Of a stretch of DNA of 64,000 nucleotides, positions 23,431 to 35,741 are shown one piece after another. The stretch spans positions 32,372,145-32,436,144 of the forward strand of contig OW028574.1 of NCBI GenBank assembly GCA_932294295.1, given 5' to 3'. The DNA comes from Alitta virens (taxonomy: Eukaryota > Annelida > Polychaeta > Phyllodocida > Nereididae). The notes below the pieces were generated by a model, which worked only from the letters and a program-made list of their open reading frames with translations, was not told where the DNA came from and did not search any database. Within the stretch, counting starts at the first letter, position 1; every line of letters begins with the position of its first letter. The position numbers and the translations under genes are program-made.

Positions 23431-23595
23431 TCCATTAGCTGAGGGTTAAATAGTAAAAGCACTAGAATTTAGATATGTTATTTGTAAAATTTCACCCCAT
23501 GTTGGGTTCATAGTGCCTTTGATATGGGGTACCAATTTATTTTAATTTTGCGCTTATTATAACAATTATATATCATTAATGGTCATGAAACCCAA

Positions 23596-24300
23596 AAAGG
23601 TATCTCTACTAAACCATACCAAATTTCTACAAACTTGTCCAATCTGAGCCAAGTCTTCCCAAAAGTTGTGGATGGAGTCCAGAACAAACACTGTGAAATA
23701 TCAAAGCAAGAACTCCTCATGCCGGATCGCCCCCCAGTGTAGAATTTCGGCCTTTTATGCAATTCTGTAGCTAATTTGGCTCTATCTTGAGAACAGTTCA
23801 ACCTACAAGGTTGTAACATAACTCAAATTTATACTCACAGAATTTGATGTCTATGTGTTATTTTAGGAGGCTTGGGTCTAAGCCTCCTATCACATAGACC
23901 TCAAATTCTGAGAAAGTTAGGGCAACTGATGCACCCTAATCTATAAAGTGACCAAAACAAGTGAAAATACGAGAAAAAAAAAAGGTTTTTGCAGATATCT
24001 TTCAAAATATTCACTCTGAAAGTTTAAACTATGCCACTCAAATACCATACCAAATATGGCCATCCGTACATTTTGAGTGGTGTTACAACCTTGTAGGTTG
24101 AACAGTTCTCAAGATATAGCCAAATTAGTTCAGAATTACCTGCAGGAAAGGCCGAAATTGTATACTGGATGAACCAGTGTGAGGAGTTCTTCAATTGTTC
24201 TGATATTTCATAGTGTTTGTTTTGGACCCCATCCAAAAACCTTTGGATAGGTTTGGTTTAGATCGGACAACTTTGTCGTAATTTGGAACGACCTAATCTC
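23596..24300. repeat. Nested imperfect inverted repeat
   Basis: An outer arm 23600-23819 (ending TTCAACCTACAAGGTTGTAAC) pairs imperfectly with 24084-24300 (starting GTTACAACCTTGTAGGTTGA). Both contain GAACTCCTCA and TTCGGCC equivalents. Inside is a separate palindrome centred at about 23877 (AGGAGGCTT GGGTCT AAGCCTCCT) flanked by CAGAATTTGATGTCTATGTG and its complement. The centres differ, so two fold-back events are nested. Confidence 0.7.
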
Positions 24301-25060
24301 TACATTATTTCAGACATATTCTGATAAATTTTCACAAGCATACAAACACAGTAGTGTACGAGTTCTGCTCCAAAAATAGTTATTGTTAGACACCGCCAAG
24401 ATATGTCAATGTGACTATCAAAAGGCACAACTAGGCTTTTGTATATCATGTATATAGAGTAATACCATGTATAATTTTGTTTTGGTAAGTGCTTTAGTGC
24501 TCGAGTTCTGCTCCAAAAAACACAATTTGACACAATTTTAACATTTTTTTTCCATCAGATTTTAGCATGAAAAAAGCATGAAATGGATGTCAAAATGTAG
24601 TTTGAAAAACGAAAATACAATCATTTAGATATGTATATAAACAAAATTTCACTCATGTAGGGTAAATAGGGTCTTTGGTATGGAGGTGTGAAAAAATAAG
24701 AATTTTCCATATTTTCTCCTTATTTCAATAATTCTATAGTACTTTTGGTCATGAGACCCACAAAAGGCACCACAACACTATTTTAGACATATTATGACAA
24801 AGTTTTAAGCATATAGGTGCAGTCGTGTCATAGTTGTGCTCCACAAACAAAACAATTTAGTGAAGCATAGCCAACATATTTCAATGTGATTATCCAAAGG
24901 CACCACTAGGCCATATAGACTATCACTGTAAAATTTTGTTAGGGTAAGTGCATTTATGTTAGAGATCTACTCCGGAAACGAAATTGTTATACCTGCTTGC
25001 CTGCCTGCCTGTCAGACGGACATTGATGATAACAATAACTCTCTTTTAAGTTTGTTCGCT
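24301..25060 (-). repeat. Dispersed 'GGAGCAGAACTC' repeat, two - strand copies
   Basis: Copies at about 24300-24540 and 24750-25040. Both read GAGTTCTGCTCC / GTGACTATCAAAAGGCAC in reverse orientation. The second ends at GTCAGACGGACATTGATGATAACAATAAC, the outer (5') end of the family. Confidence 0.75.
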
Positions 25061-25231
25061 GAGAATTTAAAAGTAGAGTTAAAGAAATGATAAAAAGAAT
25101 AGAAAAATTACACAGTACTGGTTTAATAGTAAGTAAGGAAGTAGTGTGTTTTCAATATTTGACATTGACTCGTTCGATTCTGCAAATTCAAAATTGTATT
25201 TGTATTGGTTCATGAAAAAAAAGACACTAAC

Positions 25232-25455
25232 TCATGGGGGCTGTAAAAATCCATGTTCCCCTTCCTGATGTCACATGAATGCACAAGTGCCATAATGAGG
25301 GCGTAAATAACAGCAGAGATGGCCGTCAAATAAATCGTAAAATTGCAGCGTGAATCAGGTCCTGATGCTACGGCAACTACAAGACCTCCGCCAACTGCAG
25401 GAGAGGGTGCCCAAATGGAAATCCCACCCAACAGGCATGCCCCCTGGAATGAATA
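25232..25455 (-). CDS. TMEM179: TMEM179-like protein, exon 2
   Basis: 224 bp, phase 0 at its start (acceptor TTGTGTCTTTTCAG) and leaving two bases at its end (donor GTTAGT; a GTGTCT further along would break the frame). It encodes YSFQGACLLGG at the start of the extracellular loop, a possible N-glycosylation site NFT within SRCNFTIY, and a second membrane segment IYLTAISAVIYALIMALVHS. The motif FQGACL corresponds to the conserved FxGxCLL of TMEM179 proteins. Confidence 0.87.
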
Positions 25456-25659
25456 CTGAAAAGACACAAGAAACAACACTTGAAATATATAATTATGAAC
25501 AAATAAAATTAATGTGGCTTGAATAATTAAAATAGCACGTTAACGGGCAGAATCTATTCTCTTATTAAGATTTATTGATACTCTTGAAACGGATTGTCTG
25601 AAAACAGACAAATTTTGTCTGAGTTTACACAAAATCAACTGTTAGCTGGTGACCATCCA

Positions 25660-26400
25660 AACTCTCAGTGTAGGGAAATATGTTGGATATATCCAAGAAG
25701 GTTATTGTTATCACTTGGGAAAATGTATGTCCGTCCATGGGCAGGCATGACACTTCTGTTTCCAGAGCAAAACTCAAACACTAATGCACCTACCCGTAAA
25801 TTGTTTTCATACATTAATATTCAATATGGCCTGGTTGTGCCTTTTATGGCTATGTTTTACAAAATTTGGAAAAATTAGCATATTGTTTATTTATTTAATT
25901 TCCAGAGCAGAACTCGTGCACTACTGCACTCACATGCCTAAAACTATGCAAGAATATGTCCATACATAATATTGAATTTGCAAAAATAAGGCAAAAATAT
26001 GAAAACATCCTTCATCAAAGACATGAGTGAAATTTAGCAAATAACACATCTAAAGTATAGTCCTTTCACTTTATGAACTGCATTTTGATATATATATTAT
26101 ATATATTATTTTATTGACAACGCAATATCAGTGCAGATACATGTGTCATAAAAAATAAAAAATAAAGTAAAGGAAGAGAAGAAAATAATAATATATATAT
26201 ATATATCTTTTTTTTTTTACTACTAATGCAAAATCTGGACAAATGCTTAAACCTGTGTTAAAATGTATTTCCGGAGCAGAACTCTAGCACTAATGCACTT
26301 AACCTAATGACATTTCATTCAGTATTACTCTATATCACCTACTTGTGCCTGTTGATAGTCACATTGATATACAAAATAAGAAACAATTAAGACACTATTT
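25660..26400 (+). repeat. Dispersed 'GGAGCAGAACTC' repeat, + strand copies
   Basis: A copy at 25697-25960 starts at the family's 5' phrase GGTTATTGTTATCAC followed by ATGTATGTCCGTCC. A second partial copy lies at about 26265-26400 with TCCGGAGCAGAACTCTAGCAC. A (TA)n and A-rich stretch lies between them. Confidence 0.75.
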
Positions 26401-26451
26401 ATCCTCTATGAGTGAAATTTTGCAAATTATATATCTCAATCATAGTAGGGG

Positions 26452-28270
26452 AGAGTGGGGCACCTTGATCCATTGACTCTGCAGGCCATTTGGTTAGACA
26501 TTAACCACGTAAACAGCAATGATTTTGTACCCTTGGTGAAAATTATTAGGTCACTGATAATTTTTCAAGTTTCCTATCAAAACAATGTTTAAATTCAGAA
26601 CTGCATTTTTCACTACCACAGGTTTCTATAACAAGAAAAGGTTTTCAAGATACAATTTTATAGTCGATAAAGCATATAAAACACCGAACATGAGTTGATT
26701 GTAGATTGATGAGTTTTCAACAGATTTTACCATGATGGCGATTTATGAAATAATTTCATACATTGCAACATTGGCCTATTTCTATTAGTGCCCATGGCTC
26801 TCAATGTAATCCGCTGTCAGAGAAGTATTATTAAATGAAGAGAAATTAACAGATCCAATGTGACTTGAGAAACAGCAATTATTTCATTCCTATGAAAACT
26901 AATGTAATTTGAATTGGTAACTTTCATAGTATGGTGTTTTGGCTAATTTTAATAACAAAAATCCATCAAGAATGTGTGTTTGTGATGCTCCTGTTGTTAC
27001 CAGTGTTGCAATGGTTGACTCTTTGCATGCCACTAACCCTGATTGGCCATTATGAATTATAAGCATCGGTGTCATTCAATGTGGTTTCAGGGAAATCAAT
27101 CAGCTTCTGCAGCTCTGGGTTTTGCAGTAGTGGATTCTTTTTCTCCTAAACGAATATGAATTCAAATATGTAGAACAAGTAAAGCTCTCTTCAAAAGGGA
27201 CCTGAAGTTAGGCAATGCCATACTAATGTGATATAAATATGATTGCATTGTATTGTATTTTCACATTAATGACATTATAAACTAACAACTTGTTGTGCAT
27301 ACCAGCTTTTATATAACCTAAACAATCTGCATAAGGTATGGTTTCATAGTGAAGTAGCCTTTTTGAGTAACATTTAGAGTGTAGCCACAACTTTCACAAA
27401 GATTTCATCTTAAATTTTCTGGGAAATGAACTTTCAGCTGGGCCAGAGGAATTTCCAAATAGGGAGTTGCTCTGTGTGCTAGTGCTCAGCCTACAACAGC
27501 CTACATTGACCTACATATCATGGTCGGCATCACAACCTATTACCTTTATTATCAGAGTTGAGACACCTTAGTTACTGATTCAAATCACATTAGTTTTCAG
27601 GAATGAAATCATGTGAGTATGTATTAGGCTTTTGCGAGAATCATAGCCATTGCTAGGCAGTTTTACATTATGGGCTCCAACAGGTATTTATGAAAAACCT
27701 CCTACAAAGCGGTGCCTCTCTCAGAGTTACCAAATGGGTTTCCACTTCAATGTAAACTATCTTTTCAATAGTCACAGCTGATATCCCAAATAGAAAAGGG
27801 CCTCACTGGGTGCATTTTGACAATGTTTGGAACAGACTCTCCAATAAGGTATAGGAGTTTCTGCAGGAAAGCCTCTCCTATGAAGAAGATTTGCTATATG
27901 CTGAGGGTCGCCTATGTATAAACCAGGCAAGATTGTTATTCTTCTCAAAATCATAGAGGTTGGGCCCTGCACTTATGTAGATTTTTTTTAATTGACTTTA
28001 TTAGTATTTGTTAATATTACTGTCAAGAAAACATGCACCTTGAGATAAATGTGATTATTGGTAAAAGCTGAGATGTTAAAATTGTGTCAACTTCCCAAAT
28101 TAATGATTCTGTATCTCAGTTGGCTAAATGAGCTTTTAATGTTTCATAATTAATTGGTGATTGCTCTAGGTTTTTGGCAATTCATGTTTGTGCTAATATT
28201 TAAGCAAACTAAAGCCTCAGTTAGCAAATTCCAGATGGCTCAAGTTGCCCCAAGGTCAGGGCACCATGAG
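26452..28270. mobile_element. Possible DNA element with TAGGGGAGAGTGGGGCA-type ends
   Basis: The left end AGGGGAGAGTGGGGCACCTT (26449) is a recognisable marine-invertebrate MITE-like terminus. Near 28234 the complement (TGGCTCAAGTTGCCCC) matches the inner 16 bases of the left end with two mismatches; the outer right end is lost. About 1.8 kb lie between, with no recognised coding sequence. The ends are approximate. Confidence 0.45.
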
Positions 28271-28789
28271 CCACTTGACCACATTTTTTATAGAAAGCAT
28301 TTCTTCCTTTTACAAATAATATATACAATTGAATATTTTACATAAGCTACTCAGTAGGGTGGTCCAAAACAATTAATTCAACCAAAAATCACGGCACCCT
28401 CTACATTAGTTTAGGTTGCCAAATGAATCACTCATCCCAAGGTTTCGGATGCGAGCAGTGTTTTGAGACTGTGCTCAATCTCAATTTTTCTCAAAACTGC
28501 AATAATCTACTCAAATATCTGCAGACTGCAGCCTCAGTTTTCTTTTATGTTTGATTGATATGACCTTCTTGATATTTTTCCCGTGGTGGTTGTTCTTATG
28601 TTTGGATTTGTGCTGATACGTATTCCCATCGTTGTGCAAGAGACAATCAAATTATGATAAAAAGCACCCAGTGCATGCTTAAAAGCAGACAGTATCAGAA
28701 CTAGGATGACAGATTGATTACGTGCCATTTATTGTGTAGTCTATAGCAAGTTGACACAATTTTAACATATCAGCTTTTACCAAACACAT

Positions 28790-29225
28790 GACAGGAGCTT
28801 TTGACGGATATTTAATGTCTGCTGGAGAGGCTGTTCTGTTAATGGCTCCACTTGCAGCTGTCCTGGGTCATGACTTTTCTTCTCTGCCCCTTTCCCATAG
28901 TACCATCCATAGAGTCAAAAAGAAAGAAAATATCATGCAGAATCAGTAGCTGAATTGGTGCCACACTATCCTTTGATGATTTACATCCATATTGGGATGG
29001 CAAGATTTTGAGATAAGCTTCTTGGTGTGCCAAAGTTATTGTCTGGAAAGACAGAAGACAAAGCCAACGCTATTTACGATCTTCTGGTCAAGTGGAACCT
29101 GGTGGACAAAGTCCACACTATGAGCTTTGACACCACATCTGTTAATACTGGTTGTACCAATGGAGTGTGCACTCGTATTGAGAACATGATTGTCAGTGAG
29201 TCATTTTGTCATGGAAATAGTTCTT
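28790..29225 (+). pseudogene. Transposase-like fragment with FDTT motif
   Basis: Pieces in two frames: AAVLGHDFSSLPLSHSTIHR (about 28854-28913), LHPYWDGKIL (about 28980-29010), then from about 29018 LLGVPKLLSGKTEDKANAIY followed by HTMSFDTTSVNTGCTNGVC (about 29109-29170). The FDTT.xNTG box and the preceding LLGVPKLxSG are familiar from a widespread invertebrate transposase-like family that I cannot name with certainty. The middle part is deleted, and stops and frameshifts are present. Confidence 0.55.
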
Positions 29226-29229
29226 GCAA

Positions 29230-30005
29230 AGGTGTTTTCCTTGTGTTTTGGACCCTCAAGCTCACCAGACAATCCTCTTTCAAAAGTTACTAGTCTTGAT
29301 GGGCAACCATGAAAACTTTTAATGCTTTATAAAATCAACAATGGCTCAGTTGCTCTATTAAAATAATTATCTTACATAATCAGCAAAATATTTTTGGCTT
29401 AACAAAAAAGAACATCAATCACTGAACAGCCCAGAATTCAGCAGGGCATAAGTCTTTCCTTTCCTCTTATTACTCATTATGCTTTTCAGACACAGTAGGT
29501 AATAACTGATTCCATATATATAACTTTCTCAGAAAAAGAACAAACATCAACTGAATGATAAAGTGTCAAATATACATTAAAAAGCACTAAAAAATATAGG
29601 ATGCACTTTGCTTCAGCCAATCACAGCCAAGGGCGGGAACTTTTTCAGCCAAAAGAATTGCAGTATTCTGTTTTATCCACCTGGTGGAAATACAGAGAAC
29701 CTTCCGTGAAAATCCACTATTTTAGCGATCTGTGCAATTTGCAGCTGAGGCATCTGCTGGAGATTTGCATGATGGTGGGATTGCCACTGTTGCAATGAAA
29801 GTCTCACAGCACTAGTACTAACCAGATGAGCTTGTGGGCCTTGGACTTAGAAAGTGGAGATAGTGAAGGCTACGACCGGAGAACCTGGAATATGCCACAC
29901 TTGCACTAGGGATAAGTTTGGGAGATCTAGCAAGCCAGCAAACCATGAACATTTTCTATCAGTTGAAAATTTGAGTTATTTTTCACAAAGAAGTTCGAAT
30001 AGGGT
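29230..30005. other. No recognised gene
   Basis: AT-rich DNA following the transposase-like scrap. Two short open frames (29601-29798 and 29854-30084 on +) show no domain that I recognise; the second runs into the dispersed repeat. Confidence 0.4.
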
Positions 30006-30009
30006 TTTT

Positions 30010-30800
30010 GTTATCATCAATGTCCGTCCAGAGCTGAACTCTTTAACACTAATGCACTTACCCATACCCAATTTTGTACAGTAATACTCTATATGGCTCT
30101 TTTGATAGTCACATTGACATATGTTTGCTATGTTTTGCAAAATTTAGAAAAAATAGAAAAACACATTTTATTTTGGTTTCTGGAGCAGAATTCTGACACT
30201 ACTGCACCTACATGCTTAAAACTTAGTCATAATATGTCTAAAATAGTTCAATGGTGCCTTTTTGTGGTCTCATGGCCGTAAATACTATAGAAGTTTCAAA
30301 ATTCAGGCAAAATAGGGAAAATTCATACTTTTTTAAAACCTCCATATAAAAGACACTATTTACCTTACATGAATGAAATTGTATCAATATCTAAATTATA
30401 GTATTTTCACTTTTTAAACTTCATTTTGATATTCATTTCATGCTAATTACAAAATAATGTTCATGCTAATTACAAAATAATGGAAAATCAGAAACAAATG
30501 CTAAAAATTGTGTTAAATTGTGTTTTCGGAGCATAACTCTACCATTAATGCACTTACCCTAACAAAATTGTATATGTTATTACTATATATAGCTAAGCTG
30601 TGCATTTTGACATATCACATTGACATATCTGAGCTGTGTTTTAAAATATTTAGAGAAAAATGAAAAAAAAAACCGAAAAAACAGAGCATTGCTTACACAC
30701 TACTGCACCTACATGCATACAAAACTTTGTAAGAATATGTCTAAAATAGTGTAGAGATACCTTTTTGGGGTTTCATAACCATTTATGACAGATAATTTTA
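30010..30800 (+). repeat. Dispersed 'GGAGCAGAACTC' repeat, two + strand copies
   Basis: Copies at about 30020-30300 and 30520-30790 with GCACTTACCC, AGTAATACTCTATAT, GTCACATTGACATAT and ACTACTGCACCTACATGC in the same order as other copies. Between them is a 23-bp exact direct duplication (TTCATGCTAATTACAAAATA unit, about 30437-30482). Confidence 0.75.
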
Positions 30801-31590
30801 TTTAATAAAAATATGAAAATTTGGACACATACTCTTTCAAAATATTTTGACTTATAAATGGCATTAAAATGGGTGTGTGAGTATCATTCCATACGAAATG
30901 AACCTTTAAGATTTTGTATTTATTTGTATTTAGACTTTATTTATTTAAATACAAATAAATATAGCCCCTTTTGGACATATAAATGATAATCTTAGTTGTA
31001 GATTAGTTAAGGGAACATGCTATTGTGTTGATATTTCTAGTGAACTCAATACTCCTTATTGTGCATAAAATTTTTAAAACAGAACAATTAAATGGCAAGA
31101 AAAGAATAGAGAATACTTTTTATGCTCACTTGGTGGGAGGGCTCTGAACATAATGGATTGCTGTTAATACAGGGTTCTTGCAGGTTTACCTTTGTAAGAC
31201 GTATGATATTTGTAGGACATTATAATATCATGTGCACATGAAAAAAAACACCACTAATATAGTGATATACACCAAATATTTAATTTCATCATCAAAAAAA
31301 ACAATCGGGGTATTGGCTATTAAGCAATAAAATAAACACAGTTCTTGTGTATTTAAAGAAAGTTCATAATTTCTATTGATTTATAGTTATCAAATTGTAT
31401 GAATAATATTATTACAATTTAGTAGAAGTTAATATCCAAGTAAATTTGCATCAAAATAGGTCAATGTAAGACTTAGTGGACAAAAAAAAAAGACTTAATA
31501 TGGGCCTTAATTTAAAAAAATTAATAAAGTATGCCTTTTCAGATTTTTTTTATAACTCATGGGAACACTGTATTATTTTACACTTGACAG
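30801..31590. other. AT-rich stretch with a 16-bp hairpin
   Basis: No gene is seen. A perfect inverted repeat TATTTATTTGTATTTA (30917-30932) pairs with 30946-30961. The remainder borders the decayed 3' end of the PolB relic. Confidence 0.5.
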
Positions 31591-31593
31591 ATA

Positions 31594-34362
31594 TTAAAAT
31601 GAACAAATGAATAAATTCAAGAGTTCAAAAAATAGGACATCTTGGACTCTAATTAGCATTGCATAACAGGCTATGTTGGCCAAGTGGTAATTGTTTCGGT
31701 TCATCGCACACACTATATAAACACTCAAGAAATAATATTTTTGTAAAACATAGCCCTTGTAGTTATAGAAGAGTGAACCTCCTTTGGGAGGACAGCATGT
31801 AGAGGCTATGGTGACCTGAGAAAAGGGGTCTATATTCCTGACTCCTGTTTCAGTTTCCAAGGCAGTTATGGTCTTGATGAGTTGACGGAATTTCATGCAT
31901 GCTTCTCTATGAAAATTGACATACGTCCTACAGTACTCCTCCATGTCTTTGTGCATGTCATAAGGGCCTTGTAGACTATTATGCCATTGTAGAATAATGT
32001 CTTTACCGTAGAAGTCTGTTGATGGATAGCTAGGGAAATATCTCTGGTGAAAGTGTTGTCTGGTGTTGAACATGTGAGGGAAATAACCTTTCTTTAATGA
32101 TGATGAGAGTCCTAATGTCTTCGGTAGTTTCTTGAGAGCCATTTGTAGAAGTTGGATGTTTGTCTGGGGTAAACTCATATACATTATCTTTGTTTCCACT
32201 TTGGTGAGAGAGGGAGGGCTGGACTCTGTTTTGAAGTAGATAGCCCTGTAGGAAGAGGAAGTCATATCCTTTTCCATTGTGAGCTATACATGTGTAACCT
32301 TTGCGATAGTCATTGATGAGCCATTTACCAAAATCTTAAACCGTTGGGTCTCCTTTGAAAATAACCTCCTTCTGGTAGCAGTATTGGCATGCATTTTGTG
32401 ATCCTGGGCGATGCATTTGATACTGCATTGATGACTGTGTCTGCTCAGCGGTGCAGTCGTTGCAGGTAGACTGAGCTACAACAAAGTTTAGGATGTGTTG
32501 TTGCAGCCTGCAGTACCATTTGTCGCAGTTTCTGCATTTATTGCATTTTGAGCATGTGTGGTCATCTGTGCATGTAATGCATCCCTTCTTCTTCGAGTGT
32601 TGCTTGTAACCTCTTTGACATTGGAATATCTCGTCTTGTGTAACCTCGAAATCGAAGATTATGAATTTACCTGTGTGGACTTTTTGTTTTGATGCTCTCA
32701 TGTAACAGAGGTGGTGTCCTGTAAAGTAGTCTTGACAGCGACGACATAGCCATTTCCCGCAGACAAGGTCTTCTTTGGATCTTTTCAGAGTGTCGAGTAG
32801 CTTCTTACATCCTCCGCAAAAGATTGCTGACATTTGAAAAACTTTTCTTCTCCTCTTTGAGGTCCTCTTTTGTATATCTCTGGTTGTCGATGGTTTGTAA
32901 AACAGTCTGAAATGCGACATGTTCTATTTCAGTCTTGACATTTAACAGCCTGTTCCCATGTGCAGTCTTTTCACAGGCGGACCATGCAAAAATGGACGGT
33001 CTTTTTGTTGTGGTATTTGAGACAGTCTGGGCAGATTTCTTCATTTGCAAAAAGTCCTGATATTGATGTAATGGAGTGGAAATGTTGTCCGTCTTTGTAA
33101 AGAAATATCTTGTCTCCCTGGACTTGGCCCCCTGCATAGATAGTATCATGATCTGTATCCTTGTCTATGACGATTATATGTACATTGAGATAATCTTTAA
33201 ATTTGTAGAATTCTCTAATTTGTAAGATTGAATTCTTTGAGAAGTTGAAGACCCCTCCCTGGCTGGGAATTTGGACCTTTTCTGTGAGCTCTTGATGATC
33301 CACAGAGTGTTCTATAGTGTGGGTCCTGTCGCAGTTCAGCTATGCAGACAGCGATTGCCCTAGCCGCACAGGTGTAGTCTTCGGGTAGTTCGGGGATGAA
33401 TGCTGTACATCTTTTCCTGATGATGGAGTTGTTCTTGTCCTTTACATCTGTGTTTGTGATGGCTAGAGATCTGTTACTTTTTTTTACATGTGAAGGTATT
33501 TGTTGATTAGTAGACCTCCATATGTGCATAGTTTTGTATATGGAGAAGCATTTTTTGCAGATTTTGTTTGAGTGTGGTAAACTATGAATGTTTGTGACTG
33601 CATTAATGCTTTGATGGTCCTGGTAGAGATAAATTGTGGTCTCCTTGGGGGATCCTCCATATAAAATAATTTTTATGTTGAGGTGATCCTCAAATCTTGG
33701 AAGATCTTCAATCTTTACTTGATGAAAGTCCAGTAAATGAACATCTCTTAAAAGTGAAAGTGCCAGACCTAGTTGAGATCTGGGACCTCCTTTGTTGGCT
33801 CTGTTTGACTTGCTGAGCTCGCTGCTCTGGGGTCGTTTTTTGGCTCTGGTTCTGGCAACAACTATTGCTCTGACAAGTCGTGTGTTGTTGTCTGGTAGAG
33901 TGGGTATGGTTATGTAGGCCTTACCTCCTCCTCTGTCACGATGAAGAGTCCCTACTTCTACCTGAATTGAGTTGTCAACACTCATACTCTGGACTGATTG
34001 TAGAACTTTTTCCATTCTGTCCATGATAGTCTTTGCAGTGTGAGGTTTTGAGATCTTATGTGAATGACAATGTCCTGCTTGAGATCATTATGTTGAATGA
34101 TTACCCTTGCTCTATCTTCAGGATGAAGATGCTGTCCTGATCTGTCAATGACTTCTTGAAACATACCTTCAAGCTCTTGATGTATGTCAAGTAGTCTGTG
34201 TCCTACATAGTCTTGGTTAAATGTTGCTCTGAAGCTTCTCTCTTCATAACCAATCCTTCTGGACACTCTGTGTTGGGTTTGGCTGATCTGGTAAGGTGAA
34301 GGTCTTGGGATCTTTGCTATGGTTGGATCTGGTGGATCTGGTGACAAGCTCCTTTTAGTCAT
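31594..34362 (-). pseudogene. Polinton/adintovirus-like DNA polymerase B N-terminal relic, copy A
   Basis: Broken ORFs in order on the - strand (34362-33982, 34024-33215, 33303-32971, 32920-32336, 32277-31594) match the N-terminal region and exonuclease domain of the type B, protein-primed polymerases of Polintons, adintoviruses and bidnaviruses. Visible are the N-terminal module (DLKQDIVIHI, MEKVLQSVQSMSVDNSI), two related modules (see findings), a Cys-rich zinc region, Exo I FDFE (32645-32656), a Cys cluster ending FVVAQS, Exo II HNGKGYD at about 32265, and LPKTLGL...KKGYFPH. The Exo III segment reads YCRTYVNF, lacking the expected Asp. At least four frame changes and several stops are present, including a TAA at 32336-32338. 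The palm (polymerase) domain is absent. The relic cannot encode a working polymerase. Confidence 0.82.
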
Positions 34363-35230
34363 GATGACTGTGTGAGTAAGTGATGGCTAAGAGTTCGTAT
34401 ATACTGATGATTATGTAATAAAAGGCTATTTTTAGATATACAAAGAGATGTCATCCTGCCCTTAGGCCCTGAAAATAGGGTGAAAATTATAAACCCTGTC
34501 ATGTTGTCTAGAAAAGGGGTCATTGTGAAATATACCCTAGGGTGTAGACAATAATTGTGTAAAATATCATCTGATCAGAGACATGTTGCCCAATTATATA
34601 TATATGATGTTTATGTAACGAAGGACATTTTTTAGGTATATAAAAACTGATAGGTCATAAATGCCCTTGGGGTGTACAGGTGTTTATGTGAGCTGAGTCA
34701 TGACTGACATCAAGTCTGTTTGCACTGATGTTGAACACCTATCTTGTCTATTATAAACACATTGCCCTTGGGCGTACAGGTGTTTATGGCTGACATCAAG
34801 TCTGTGCTCACTGATGTGGAACACCTATCTTGTCTATTATGAATACTGTTATCTAAATAATATATTTATGCTCATTAATGAGTTCGGTAACATTCTTAGT
34901 TAATTAGGTTACCTCCCCCTTATGAATATTGATTAGCTCATGAATATTAATTAGCTCATGAATATCAATTAGCTCGTGAATATTACAATTATTAAAGAGT
35001 TATGTAATTGAATTATCAATGAGTTATGTAGCCTGTTGGTTCATAAAGTTAATTATCTCTCTGATGAAGTAATTATGATCCCTTTGATCATTAAAGAATA
35101 AAATGATTATACTCATTAACTTAAGTCATTAACGATGTACGTTATTAGTTAATTATTAATAATGTTCTGATGCTGTAACTGTGACTTTATTTCCTTCCTA
35201 TTACGTGCATCCATGCTTCGTGTTTAAATT
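34363..35230. repeat. Upstream region of PolB relic with ~100-bp direct repeat and 18-bp triplet
   Basis: Two copies of an approximately 84-97 bp sequence (34663-34759 and 34764-34847) share GTACAGGTGTTTATG, CTGACATCAAGTCTGT and GAACACCTATCTTGTCTATT. Each begins with AGGTGTT and ends with AACACCT, so a copy can fold. At about 34928-34984 the unit AGCTCATGAATATTAATT is present three times. No ORF is visible. All of this is repeated in unit B (about 39062-39930). Confidence 0.8.
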
Positions 35231-35235
35231 TCAAA

Positions 35236-35309
35236 CCCGATCAATCTATGTATCTATCTATCTATGTATCTATCTATCTATGTATCTATGTATCTATGTA
35301 TCTATCTAA

Positions 35310-35351
<42 letters not shown>

Positions 35352-35352
35352 C
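35236..35352. repeat. TATC/TATG microsatellite
   Basis: TATC array with TATG variants; a copy lies at about 39940-40050 in unit B. Confidence 0.9.
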
Positions 35353-35624
35353 TGTTGCTTTGTTTTTTTTCTTTCTTTCCTGCTTTATTTCTTTCTTTTC
35401 TGAATGACAGTAACGTTTTCATTCAGATCTCAAGCATAAAATTACAAGTTTAACTTTTCCAATACCCGCACACGTACAACATTAGGCCTAACTTCGAAAT
35501 AAAAGTATTTCCAATGTCTTATACACATATTCTTGCTGTTTGTGTTGGTATCATAGCTCATATGTCAAGAAATATGATGATCTTTGCCAAAATTGGGTTT
35601 GGTCAAGTTCACGTGCCACGGCTG

Positions 35625-35681
<57 letters not shown>

Positions 35682-35741
35682 CTCTATCTCTCTATCTCTC
35701 TATCTCTCTATCTCTCTATCTCTCTATCTCTCTATCTCTAC
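35625..35741. repeat. (TATC)n then (TATCTCTC)n microsatellite
   Basis: TATC units change to TATCTCTC units. It encodes artificial YLSIYLSI/SLSLYLSI frames. The duplicate at about 40324-40436 is one CTAT unit shorter. Confidence 0.93.

Noticed and set aside
27772..27972. 66-codon - strand frame within the possible 26.4-28.3 kb element
   Set aside because: Protein-like in places, but I could not match it to a transposase or other family, so it is left unannotated.
33982..34024. Programmed frameshift joining the first two PolB frames
   Set aside because: No slippery heptamer is evident, and other frame changes and stops in the same relic show general decay.
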